Below, in pieces: positions 17,901 through 25,182 of a stretch of 59,760 nucleotides of DNA. Every line of letters starts with the position of its first letter. Position 1 is the first letter of the stretch. Under the pieces are notes generated by a model. It ran no database searches. It saw only the letters and a program-made list of their open reading frames with translations, and was not told where the DNA came from. Source of the stretch: Opitutaceae bacterium (GTDB lineage Bacteria > Verrucomicrobiota > Verrucomicrobiia > Opitutales > Opitutaceae); contig JAIXQE010000216.1 in assembly GCA_027485815.1 (NCBI GenBank), positions 1 through 59,760 on the forward strand, read 5' to 3'. Made by a program: the position numbers and the translations under genes.

Positions 17901-18227
17901 CCGCACCGGCGCCTGGCGCCGGGCCAACTCGCCGAGGTGGCCGGCGACCTCCCGGCAGATCTTCGCGACCCAGAGGCGATTCTGCTCGGTGAAGATCTCC
18001 TTCTCGCCCCGGGCGAGATGCACGTTCGTCAGGGCCTTGCCGAGGGTGTCCGCCACCTCCGCGAGGGCGAAACGCTCCTCCCCGTGCGGGCACAGCAGCA
18101 CGATCTCGGGCACCGTGATGCCCTGACCCGCGATCACGTCGCGCCACGCATAATGGGGCTTCTGCTCGACCGGAGCGTGGACGGTGCGTTTGAGGGCGAG
18201 ATCGTGGGCCAGCGAAGGGTGACTCAT
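14952..18227 (-). CDS. nrdA: ribonucleoside-diphosphate reductase class I alpha subunit with several ATP-cones
   Basis: This 1091-residue protein reduces ribonucleotides to deoxyribonucleotides, with the radical supplied by NrdB. It is much longer than E. coli NrdA (761) because of about 330 extra N-terminal residues. These hold a clear ATP-cone (about 153-242, from STLRVIRRNNQVVPWSEQ), a second one at about 268-350 (IVVKSADGSNVFWDGSDLRR onward) and, before them, a degenerate helical region (about 50-140) that may be a third. The catalytic core shows SNLCTEITLN with the N-x-C-x-E active-site pattern, CNLGSVIL, and the C-terminal redox cysteines in GETCEACQ. The start MSHPSLAHD was preferred over an upstream ATG that would add a proline-rich tail. 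It is downstream of nrdB on the same strand. Confidence 0.96.
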   Translation of the reverse strand: MSHPSLAHDLALKRTVHAPVEQKPHYAWRDVIAGQGITVPEIVLLCPHGEERFALAEVADTLGKALTNVHLARGEKEIFTEQNRLWVAKICREVAGHLGELARRQAPVRLSLNALYELIEKTLVDNNAYFVAKSLLLNRARKIAVDREAAAVSTLRVIRRNNQVVPWSEQKVEIAVRKTFLSLQRDSAPAVAITAAVSQRVHSSKQSFIHIEEIQDMVQEELMKAGHFKVAEAYILFRAQRAAARDLGLETPAATPEVAPVAAGQAAMIVVKSADGSNVFWDGSDLRRRIEFARIGLDLCLSNDEIEAELRRSVYDQISQKDLDATIVLNSKTLIERDADFAKFAGRIQLTYIYEEVLGWDILRDGIGALKAAHQRGFRKYLEHGVAIKRLNPRLLDYDLSRLAAVLDPSSDLEFDFLGIQTLYDRYLIIDKTRKPSRRLETPQYFWLRVAMGLMLDEQGDREARVAGLYDLYKSRRFCSSTPTLFNSGTLHSQLSSCYLYYVDDSLESIMLRGIADNAFLAKWAGGLGGSWTAVRGTGAYISGTNGESQGVIPFLKLHNDQLVAVNQGGKRKGSGCAYLETWHNDIFEFLELRKNTGDDRRRTHDMNTANWIPDLFMKRMEARQHWTLFRSNQVKDLHELYGAAFERRYLEYERMAEEGRIHGQKIEALELWKKMLSMLFETGHPWITFKDACNLRSPQDHVGVIHSSNLCTEITLNTSNEETAVCNLGSVILETHLKPDGSLDHDKLRETVRTAVRALDNVIDINFYPTEAAKVSNLRHRPIGMGVMGLAHALYLRGHAFASPEAVDFNDEAMEAVAFYAYEASSDLAAERGTYSSYKGSKWDRGLLPQDTLDLLEQERGLPVEVPRGGRMDWTPLRQKIARQGMRNSNCLAIAPTATISNITATSPCIEPTYKNLFVKSNLSGEFIVLNPFLVKDLKARGLWDQDMIDNLKYFDGELKDIERIPADLKAKYLTAFDIDHKWIVDAAARRQKWIDQAQSVNLWIKTPDLRTLSHMYRHAWHTGLKTTYYLRSLGASNIEKATVAAKKEVRGIAAETEAKPAAKREFSEEEKKACSIEAMRRGETCEACQ

Positions 18228-18261
18228 GGCGGCGGAAGGGAACGGCGGAGCGGGAGGGACG

Positions 18262-18293
18262 AAAAACGGCGACCCCTCCAAGGCGGAGGGGTC
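18262..18293 (-). terminator. terminator or attenuator between nrdB and nrdA
   Basis: GACCCCTCC (18271-18279) and GGAGGGGTC (18285-18293) form a perfect 9-bp stem with a 5-nt loop. On the minus strand it is followed by GCCG and five Ts. It sits 61 bp after the nrdB stop and about 35 bp before the nrdA start, so it should reduce read-through from nrdB into nrdA. Confidence 0.65.
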
Positions 18294-18354
18294 AGGAAAT
18301 GGGGGGACGAGGCGGGAACGAGGCGCGGCGGCGGGGCGGATCGGGGACGGAGGC

Positions 18355-19440
18355 TCAGAGGTCGTCGTCGCGGACGGGGTTGAGGGCGGAGGCCTTCTGG
18401 TACTCCGTGACGCGACCCTCGAAGAAGTTCTGCTCCTTCTTGATGTCCATCATCTCGGCCAGCCAAGGCAGGGGATTCTTCACCCCCGGGGAGAGCGGCG
18501 CCAGCCCGCAGCTCTCCAGCCGCCGGTCGGCGATGTAATCGATGTAAGTGATGAAGTCCTCGGCGGAGAGGCCGATCGAGTTCACCGGCAGGCAATCGCG
18601 GATGAACTCCTTCTCGAGCTCGACCGCCTCGTGCATCAGGCCGCGGAGCTCGTCCTTGAACTCGGGCGTCCAGATCTCGCGATTCTCGTCGACCAGGTCC
18701 ATGAACAGGTTCCGGAAGACCTCGATGTGGTTGGACTCGTCGCGCAGGGTGTAGCGGAACATCTGGCCGATGCCCGGGAACTTGTTCTGGCGATAGAGCG
18801 AGAGCACCATCCCGAACAGGCCGTAGAACTGGGTGCCCTCCATGCACTGGCCGAAGACGAAGACATTGCGGGCGAGCAGGCGCTTGTTCTCCGGGAGCGT
18901 CAGGTCGAGGTCGCGGCGCAGCGCGCGGGAGGTGCGGGTGACAAACTCGTTCTTGCGCAGGATCGTCGGGATATCCTCGAACATCGCCTCGCACTCGTGC
19001 GGGTTGATCTGCAACGAGGAGATCATGTACAGGAGCGAATCCGCATGGATGTTCTCCTCGTGCGCGTGGCGGCCGAGCACCAGCTTGAGCTCCGGGGCCG
19101 TCACCAATTCACGCACCACGTGCTGGATGTTGTCCCCCACGATCCCCTCGGCCGCGGAAAAGTAACCGATGCCCATCCGGATGATCCACCGCTCGACCTC
19201 CGACACGGTCTTCTCGTCCCGCCACTGCTCGATGTCCTTGCCCATCGGGATGTCCTCCGGCTCCCAATGGTTGGCCTTCATCGTCCGGTAGAGATCGTAG
19301 GCCCACTGGTACTTGAGCGGCAGCAGGTTGAAGGTCATCGACTCCCGGCCATTGATCACCTGCTTGGCGGCGAAGGCGGCCTCGGCTTTGGTCTGGTCGA
19401 GGACGAAGGACTTGGCGCCGATCTGGAAGGACTTCTGCAT
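18355..19440 (-). CDS. nrdB: ribonucleotide reductase beta subunit, class Ic-like (radical tyrosine replaced by leucine)
   Basis: The 361-residue ferritin-like subunit that makes the radical or oxidised metal cofactor for NrdA. Start MQKSFQIGAK was chosen because the 46 upstream in-frame residues read through the promoter region. Metal ligands can be placed: E98 (SAAEGIVGDN), E129 and H132 (EENIH), E201 (MEGTQFYG), E235 and H238 (RDESNHIE). The position four after the histidine, the tyrosyl-radical site in E. coli (Y122), is L136; Y138 lies two further on, as in the chlamydial protein. The first ligand is glutamate rather than aspartate, again as in chlamydial class Ic. This points to a Mn/Fe cofactor rather than a tyrosyl radical. 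The C-terminus ends LNPVRDDDL. Confidence 0.94.
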   Translation of the reverse strand: MQKSFQIGAKSFVLDQTKAEAAFAAKQVINGRESMTFNLLPLKYQWAYDLYRTMKANHWEPEDIPMGKDIEQWRDEKTVSEVERWIIRMGIGYFSAAEGIVGDNIQHVVRELVTAPELKLVLGRHAHEENIHADSLLYMISSLQINPHECEAMFEDIPTILRKNEFVTRTSRALRRDLDLTLPENKRLLARNVFVFGQCMEGTQFYGLFGMVLSLYRQNKFPGIGQMFRYTLRDESNHIEVFRNLFMDLVDENREIWTPEFKDELRGLMHEAVELEKEFIRDCLPVNSIGLSAEDFITYIDYIADRRLESCGLAPLSPGVKNPLPWLAEMMDIKKEQNFFEGRVTEYQKASALNPVRDDDL

Positions 19441-19827
19441 GGTGCGGGGAGGGTCGGGAAGGAGCGGAGGAACGGGCTTTTCAGCGACGAGGCGGAGGGG
19501 GGCGATGCTAAGTTGTTGGAAGTTATTGACGCCCTCTTGACCACAACGGGCTGTGGTCATTCCTCGCGCCGACCACAAGCGATGGGAATCGCCCCGGGAC
19601 CCGTCAATCGTGGAGGCGAAAAAGTCCGTAAATTTTCCCTAAAAATCTGCTTGCGAGAAAACACCCCTCTTTTCCGTCCGCCCAAGCCCCGGCCACGTGT
19701 ATCCGCCGCGTATCTACACGGCCCCGGGGGACCGGGGCGAGAGGGGGTGCGGACCGGGCCTCCCGACTGTCGCCAGAAACCAGCGACAGCGGCGGCTCCG
19801 GCCCGGTCCGGGGCGCCCCGCGGGCGC
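19441..19827. other. gene-free stretch between nrdB and the Oar-like receptor
   Basis: About 390 bp without a credible gene. It holds the inverted repeats listed above and an AT-rich patch (19618-19680), a likely place for the nrdB promoter, although I could not find a clean -35/-10 pair. The rest is GC-rich sequence without a recognisable signal. Confidence 0.5.
19539..19577. promoter_or_regulatory. candidate operator upstream of nrdB
   Basis: GACCACA (19539-19545) and TGTGGTC (19552-19558) are exact inverted repeats with a 6-bp spacer, and a third GACCACA lies at 19571-19577. The cluster is about 100 bp upstream of the nrdB start. By position it could bind NrdR or another repressor, but the core does not match the usual NrdR-box consensus, so the protein is unknown. 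Confidence 0.4.
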
Positions 19828-19860
19828 AAAAAAAGGCGGGCCGCCCACGGCGGCCCGCCT
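19828..19860 (-). terminator. rho-independent terminator of the Oar-like TonB receptor gene
   Basis: AGGCGGGCCGCC (19834-19845) and GGCGGCCCGCCT (19849-19860) form a perfect 12-bp stem with a 3-nt loop. On the minus strand the stem runs straight into seven Ts (19828-19834 as As on plus). It lies 23 bp past the receptor stop codon. Confidence 0.92.
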
Positions 19861-19883
19861 CGCGTTACCGGTCTCGGCCGGGC

Positions 19884-22800
19884 TCAGAAGCTGAGCCGCG
19901 CCCCGAGCTGGATGCGCCAGCGGGACATGCCGTTCTCGATGTTGAAGCCGACCGGCTCCGAGGTGTAGGTCGGGCGGATGCGGCCGTCGGTACCGTAGGC
20001 GGTCGCGTTGGTGAGGGTGCGCGTGCGGAACACGCCATTGCTCAGGAAGGGCGAGACCTCGTTGTAGCCGAAGAAGTCCTTGCTGAGGAAGGCACCCAGG
20101 TTGATGAAGTCGAAGAACAGGTCGAGGCGCACGCGGCCGGCCAGCGGGATGTTGTGCGCGACCTTGAGGTCGAGGCGGTTGACCCACGGCTCGGTGAACG
20201 CGTTCTTGGGCGCGATGCCGCCGGCGTAGGCCGAGAGCTCGCTGCCCTGCACGAAGGCGAGGAACGCGTCGCGCTGCGCCGGGGTCATCCCGGAGAAGTC
20301 GAAGCGCGGATCATTGATCCCGCTCGGCACCGCGACCGTGTCATTGAAGGAGACGCTGTCGCCGTTGAGGTCGCCGCCGAAGACCCAGCTGTAGGGGTTG
20401 CCCGTGCGGCCCTCGTAGGAGACGGAGACGCGCGTGCGCTGGCCCTTGATCAGGTTGAAGTCGCGGGTGACCGCCGCCAGCACGCGGTGACGGATCTCGA
20501 AGTCCGCCGTGCCCTCGGTGACGGTGTTCTGGTTGAACACGACATTGCGGTTCCACTGGCCGCCGGCCGTCGTCTGGCCGATCGCCTGGGCCTCGGTCGC
20601 CGAGCCGTGCGTGTAGGAGAGGTCGAAGCCCCACTTCTGCTTCACCGGACGGGACCAGTTGAGGCTGAAGTAGGTCGACTCACCGACGGAGGCGTTGCGC
20701 ACGCGGATCAGCGTGGTGTAGCCGGCGAACTTCGCATTCGCGGCCGTCGAGGGGTTGCCCGCGAAGCGCTGGCGGCCGTCGGCGCCGACGGTGGTCGCGC
20801 GGATGTTCTCGTTGGTCACGAAGATCGCCTGATCGACGATGCTGTGCACCACCTCGAACCCGAGGACGGAATCGAACAGCGGGACCTTGCGCTCGATCGC
20901 CAGGTTCGCGCGCCACGACTGGGGCAGCTCGGTGCCCGCGTCGATCCAGTTCACCTCGCGGCGCAGGGTCGGGACGTCCTTGCCCGTGCCGATCGGGTTG
21001 GCGGGGTCGAAGGCGGTGCGGAGGTAGCCGGTGAGCGTGTTCGGGAGTTCACCCTGCGCGGACGCGAGGGTGAAGCCGCCGACGCCCGTCTGGCCAAAGG
21101 AGTTGGAGAAGATCACCCACGGGGCACGGCCGAAGAAGTGGCCCACGCCGCCGCGGACCTGCAGCCGGCGTTCCTCGTCGAGCGCCAGGTTGAAGCCGAG
21201 GCGCGGCGAGAAGCTGTTGGAGCCGTCGGGGGTCGCATCGTTGCGGAAGCCGGTCGCCGCGAGGAAGGCCTGGTTCAGCGCGGGCCGGATGCTGGTGTCC
21301 ACGAGCTCCACGCGCACGCCGCCGGTGAGGGACAGCCGCGCATTCACGTCCCACTTCGCCTGGGCGAAGAGACCGGTGGTGGTCAGGTCCGAGATGTCGG
21401 CGACCGGGCGGGCGGCCGGGTCGTAGGCGTTGCGCTCGATGACCGCGTTGGTGTCCGCGAGGAAGTCCGCGAACGTCCGGTAGGCGACGCGGCCGTAGGA
21501 GCCCTGCCGGAACAGGTTGTAGAAGTCGGTCTGCTCCCGCTCGAAACCGCCGGAGAACACGAAGTTCTTCCAACTGTAGGTCGCAATCGCGCTCATCTGC
21601 TGGCTATCCACCGCGATCACGTTGCCATGGCGGAACTGCTCGGTGCCGGCGACGTAGCCACCATTGGTGATGGTCGAGCCGTTGACCTGGTTCACGCCGG
21701 TGACGCCCGCGATGAGGATCATCGGGGAGACGGTGTTGAGGGGCGTCTGCTGGTCCTGCTTGGTCGAGGAATACTTCAGCTCGGTGGAGAGGTTGCGGGT
21801 CCACTGGCTGTTCAACTGGCCGGCGATGGTCTTCTCCTCGCGGGTCTGAGCGTAGAAGTGGCCGTCGGAGGAGGTGGTGATGCCGGCGGAGACGCCGTTC
21901 AAGGTCAGCGAGGAGCTGGCGAAATTGCCGAACTGCGGCACCTCACCCTCGGTGGTGGTGTAGCGGAGGCTCAGGCGGTGGTCCGCGGTGACGTTCCAGT
22001 CGACCTTCGCGCTGAACTTCTTGTCCGTGGCGATGTTCGCGGTCTGGCCGGTGACGGCGCCGCCCCAGTTGATGGTGCGGCCCGCGGCCTGGGAGATCTG
22101 GCCGAGGCGCTGGAGGATCTGGGACTCCTGGCCGGTGAGGAAGAGCGGGTCGCGACCGGCGCTGGTGCTCTCGAAGTCCTCGTAGGAGACGAAGAAGAAC
22201 AGGCGATCCTTCAGGATCGGGCCGCCGAGGGTGGCGCCGAGGGTCTGGCGCTCCAGGCGGGGCGTGAACTTGGTGCCGTTGAGGGCGTTCTCGCGCGGGT
22301 TGTAGCCCTGCAGCTTGAAGCCGAGCAGCTCGTCCCCGCGGAAGTAGGTGTAGACCGAGCCGCGGAACTGGTTGGTGCCGGACTTGGTGACGGCGTTGAT
22401 CGAGGCGCCGGTGAAGCCGGCCTGCCGGACGTCGTAGGGCGAGACCTGCACCGCCAGCTGCTCGATGGTGTCGAGCGAGAGCGGATTGAAGAACGAGGCC
22501 AGGCCGGTGCCATTCAGACCGAAGAGGTCGTTGATCCGGGAGCCGTCGATCTGGATCGAGTTGTACCGGTTGTTCTGGCCCAGCGCGGTGATCTGGGACT
22601 CCTCGCGGTCGCCGAAGGTCTCGCGCAGGGTGACCAGCGGGGAGGCGCTGATCATGTCCGCCAGCGAGCGCTCGGAGGTCGGGCGGGACTCGAGGCGCTC
22701 GGACGAGAGGGTGACGCCCGCACCGGTGGCGGAGCCGTCGAGGTCGGACTTCGACGCCGTGGCGACGAAGCGCTCGAGGACGACGACATCCGACTTGAGG

Positions 22801-23135
22801 GTGATGTTCACGTCAATGTCCGTGCCCAGCTGGGTGAACACCTCCGAGGAGGGGGTGCCGCTGAAGCCGGCCGCGGTGGCGGTCAGGGAGTAGGGCCCGC
22901 CGACAGGAAGACCCCGCAGGTTGTACCGGCCACCCTCCGAGGTGACGGCGGAGAAACGCGCGTTGGTCGGCGTGTAGACGGCGCTGACGGTCGCCCCGGC
23001 CACGGGCTTGCCCGTGGTGTCGCGGACCAGGCCGGAGACGCCGGCGGTGGTGAGCTGCGCCCGCGCGGACGGGACGAGGAAGCCGGCCCAGAGGGTCAGC
23101 AACGTGATCAGAGGTCGGAGGAACGGAGTTTGCAT
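19884..23135 (-). CDS. TonB-dependent receptor with carboxypeptidase-regulatory-like N-domain (Oar-like)
   Basis: A 1083-residue outer-membrane protein. A signal peptide (to about residue 26, ARAQ) is followed by a carboxypeptidase regulatory-like beta-sandwich (VSGLVRDTTGKPVAGATVSA; residues about 33-110), then a plug domain (SDLDGSATGAGVTLSSERLE to AINAVTKSGTNQFRGSVY, about 130-265) and a long beta-barrel ending in the aromatic C-terminal residue (IQLGARLSF). The SGTNQFRGS motif and overall length match Oar-like receptors that transport large or unknown ligands, sometimes peptides. It is a single gene with its own terminator, divergent from the TPR gene. Substrate cannot be told from sequence. 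Confidence 0.9.
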   Translation of the reverse strand: MQTPFLRPLITLLTLWAGFLVPSARAQLTTAGVSGLVRDTTGKPVAGATVSAVYTPTNARFSAVTSEGGRYNLRGLPVGGPYSLTATAAGFSGTPSSEVFTQLGTDIDVNITLKSDVVVLERFVATASKSDLDGSATGAGVTLSSERLESRPTSERSLADMISASPLVTLRETFGDREESQITALGQNNRYNSIQIDGSRINDLFGLNGTGLASFFNPLSLDTIEQLAVQVSPYDVRQAGFTGASINAVTKSGTNQFRGSVYTYFRGDELLGFKLQGYNPRENALNGTKFTPRLERQTLGATLGGPILKDRLFFFVSYEDFESTSAGRDPLFLTGQESQILQRLGQISQAAGRTINWGGAVTGQTANIATDKKFSAKVDWNVTADHRLSLRYTTTEGEVPQFGNFASSSLTLNGVSAGITTSSDGHFYAQTREEKTIAGQLNSQWTRNLSTELKYSSTKQDQQTPLNTVSPMILIAGVTGVNQVNGSTITNGGYVAGTEQFRHGNVIAVDSQQMSAIATYSWKNFVFSGGFEREQTDFYNLFRQGSYGRVAYRTFADFLADTNAVIERNAYDPAARPVADISDLTTTGLFAQAKWDVNARLSLTGGVRVELVDTSIRPALNQAFLAATGFRNDATPDGSNSFSPRLGFNLALDEERRLQVRGGVGHFFGRAPWVIFSNSFGQTGVGGFTLASAQGELPNTLTGYLRTAFDPANPIGTGKDVPTLRREVNWIDAGTELPQSWRANLAIERKVPLFDSVLGFEVVHSIVDQAIFVTNENIRATTVGADGRQRFAGNPSTAANAKFAGYTTLIRVRNASVGESTYFSLNWSRPVKQKWGFDLSYTHGSATEAQAIGQTTAGGQWNRNVVFNQNTVTEGTADFEIRHRVLAAVTRDFNLIKGQRTRVSVSYEGRTGNPYSWVFGGDLNGDSVSFNDTVAVPSGINDPRFDFSGMTPAQRDAFLAFVQGSELSAYAGGIAPKNAFTEPWVNRLDLKVAHNIPLAGRVRLDLFFDFINLGAFLSKDFFGYNEVSPFLSNGVFRTRTLTNATAYGTDGRIRPTYTSEPVGFNIENGMSRWRIQLGARLSF

Positions 23136-23170
23136 GCGCTTGGTTTGGTTCGGTGTAGGCCCAAACCGCT

Positions 23171-23199
23171 AGGTGAGCCTCCGCCCTCTGGGGAGTCAA
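23171..23199 (-). promoter_or_regulatory. possible promoter of the Oar-like receptor
   Basis: On the minus strand TTGACT (23199-23194) matches five of six -35 positions and is followed after 17 bp by a poor -10 (TCACCT, 23176-23171). The distance to the ATG at 23135 is reasonable. Weak. Confidence 0.25.
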
Positions 23200-23315
23200 G
23201 GCAGCGGGCGGCGCGATTCCGGGGGCCGCCGGCTTTGACCCAACCGTAACTTGACGCCAATCCGCCGCGAAAAAGTTTCCCTCGCGCTCCCCTGCCCCCT
23301 TGCCTCGCCGCCCCG

Positions 23316-25169
23316 ATGCCCTCCGTCCCCCGCCCGTCCCCGCCGCCCGGCCCTTCCGCCGGAGCGGACGGCCCGCGGCTGGCCTGGGGCGCCGCCGCCA
23401 TCGTCCTGCTGTCGTTCGCCGTGCTTCCCGCGTTGCCCGGGCCCCTGGTGCTGGACGACGGGCCGGCCCTGGACCTCGCGCGCCAGATCGCCGGACCGGC
23501 TGGATGGATGGAAGCGTGGCGCCCCGGCGCGGATCCGGGTGAAACCCTGCGCGGCCGCCCCTTGGCCGCGTGGTCCTTTGGCCTGCAGGCCGCCGTCGAC
23601 CTTGCCTCCCCCGTGGCGCTGCGCTTGGTCAATGCGCTGCTGCACGCCGGAGCCGCGGCGGTGCTGGCCGGACTGGTCCGGCGCACCTTGGTCCGCCTGC
23701 ACTGGGCACCGGCCGCCGCGGGGCGAACGGCGGCCTTGGCCGCCCTGATCTGGCTGGTCCATCCCTTGGCGCTGTCCGCGGTGGTGTACGTCGTCCAACG
23801 TGCCGAGGTGCTGGCGGGCCTGGGGATGCTCGCGGCGCTGGCGGCCTTTGCGCGCGGAATGGAGAGCTCCCGGCCGGGACCTTGGCTGGTCGCGTCGGCA
23901 GCGGCCGGTTGGGCGGCCCTCCTGGCGAAGGAGAGCGCGGCGGGACTGCCCCTGCTGGTGGCGCTCTACGACCGCTGCTTCGTGGTGGATTCGTGGCGGG
24001 CAGTCTGGCGGGCGCGCCGGGGCTACTATCTGGCTCTGGCCGCCGGCTGGCTTCCCCTCGCGGCGCTCGTCGCCGCAGGCGCCGGACGCGGCGGGACCGC
24101 GGGGTGGGATAGCCCGATCGGCGTGGGCGCCTACCTCCTGACCCAAGGGGAAGCCGTGGCGGGCTACCTCTGGCACGTGCTCTGGCCCCACCCCTTGGTT
24201 TTCGACCACGGGCCCGTGGTCGCGAGTCTGCCCGGCGCCTTGGTCCCCGGCGGCCTGGTCCTCGCCCTGCTGGCGGCTTCCGTCTGGGGCGTCTGGCGCG
24301 GGCATCCCCTGGGTTTCGCGGGGGGCGCGTTCTTCCTGAGTCTGGCCCCGTCCTCCAGTCTCGTGCCGGTGGCCTCCCAGACGATCGCGGACCACCGGAT
24401 GTATCTCGCCCTCGCGGCCCCGGTGGCGGTGCTGGTGGCCTGGGCGTGCCGACGCGCGCCGCTCGGCGGGGGCCTCGCGGCCGGAGCGGCGGCACTGGTC
24501 CTGACCGGCGTCTCCGCCGCCCGCCACGGGAGTTACCGGGACGAAGTGACCCTCTGGGCCAAGACCGCCGCCCGCCGGCCGGATAATCCGCGCGCCCACC
24601 ACAATCTCGGGCAGGCGATCTTCGCCCGGGGAGATCCGGCGGCGGCGGAGCCGCATTTCCGCGCCGCCGAGCGCCTTCGGCCCGGCGATCCCGACACGCG
24701 CCACAACCTCGCCCTCTGCGCCCTGCGCCTCGGCCGGGCGGAGGAGGCCCGCGCCCTCCTCGAGGCCAACCTCGCCCGCGCGCCCGACCACGCCCCCACC
24801 CCGCTCGCCCTGGGCGAGGTTCGCGGGGAACTCGGCCGGCAAGCGCTGGCGGCCGGGCGCCGGATGGAGGCCCGGGAACACTTCGCCGCCGCCGCCGCCC
24901 TCCGCCCGCGGGACCCCCGCCCACGCCATAACCTCGGCAACCTCCTGCTCGAGCAGGACGCCGTCGAGGCCGCCCTCGCCGCCTGGCGCGAGGCCCTCGT
25001 CGCGGATCCGGGCTTTGGGGAATCGCGGCGCGCCCTCGCCCTCGTCCTGCTGCGCACCGGACGCGCGGCGGAGGCGGTCCCCCACCTTGAGCGCCTCGCG
25101 CGCGACGAACCAGGGCGGGCGGACGTCCGCGCCGCCCTCACCGAGGCCCGCCAGGCCGCGGGCCGCTGA
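23316..25169 (+). CDS. multi-pass membrane protein with C-terminal TPR repeats
   Basis: A 617-residue protein. After a proline-rich N-terminus come about ten hydrophobic helices (roughly residues 22-400), including a loop of the type seen in O-mannosyltransferase/TMTC-like proteins (GPLVLDDGPALDLARQ near the start; LIWLVHPLALSAVVYVVQRA; SLAPSSSLVPVASQTIADHR with MYLALAAP). The last roughly 200 residues are tetratricopeptide repeats (PRAHHNLGQAIFARGDPAAA, PDTRHNLALCALRLGRAEEA, PRPRHNLGNLLLEQDAVEAA). Relatives are usually annotated only as TPR proteins; a glycosyltransferase role is suggested by the fold but not shown. The stop is 13 bp before recQ, so the two may be co-transcribed. Confidence 0.75.
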   Translation: MPSVPRPSPPPGPSAGADGPRLAWGAAAIVLLSFAVLPALPGPLVLDDGPALDLARQIAGPAGWMEAWRPGADPGETLRGRPLAAWSFGLQAAVDLASPVALRLVNALLHAGAAAVLAGLVRRTLVRLHWAPAAAGRTAALAALIWLVHPLALSAVVYVVQRAEVLAGLGMLAALAAFARGMESSRPGPWLVASAAAGWAALLAKESAAGLPLLVALYDRCFVVDSWRAVWRARRGYYLALAAGWLPLAALVAAGAGRGGTAGWDSPIGVGAYLLTQGEAVAGYLWHVLWPHPLVFDHGPVVASLPGALVPGGLVLALLAASVWGVWRGHPLGFAGGAFFLSLAPSSSLVPVASQTIADHRMYLALAAPVAVLVAWACRRAPLGGGLAAGAAALVLTGVSAARHGSYRDEVTLWAKTAARRPDNPRAHHNLGQAIFARGDPAAAEPHFRAAERLRPGDPDTRHNLALCALRLGRAEEARALLEANLARAPDHAPTPLALGEVRGELGRQALAAGRRMEAREHFAAAAALRPRDPRPRHNLGNLLLEQDAVEAALAAWREALVADPGFGESRRALALVLLRTGRAAEAVPHLERLARDEPGRADVRAALTEARQAAGR

Positions 25170-25182
25170 CGCACCCCTTTCC

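Noticed and set aside
14760-18383. 1207-residue open frame on the plus strand
   Set aside because: It lies opposite nrdA, which has all expected motifs. Its composition is hydrophobic-acidic with leucine/valine/aspartate bias typical of antisense frames in high-GC DNA.
19541-19556. NrdR box
   Set aside because: The arms are symmetric, but the centre does not match the AT-rich core of the NrdR consensus; kept only as a generic operator candidate.
20154-23249. 1031-residue open frame on the plus strand
   Set aside because: Antisense of the TonB receptor, which has a signal peptide, plug and C-terminal aromatic residue; the plus frame has none of these features.
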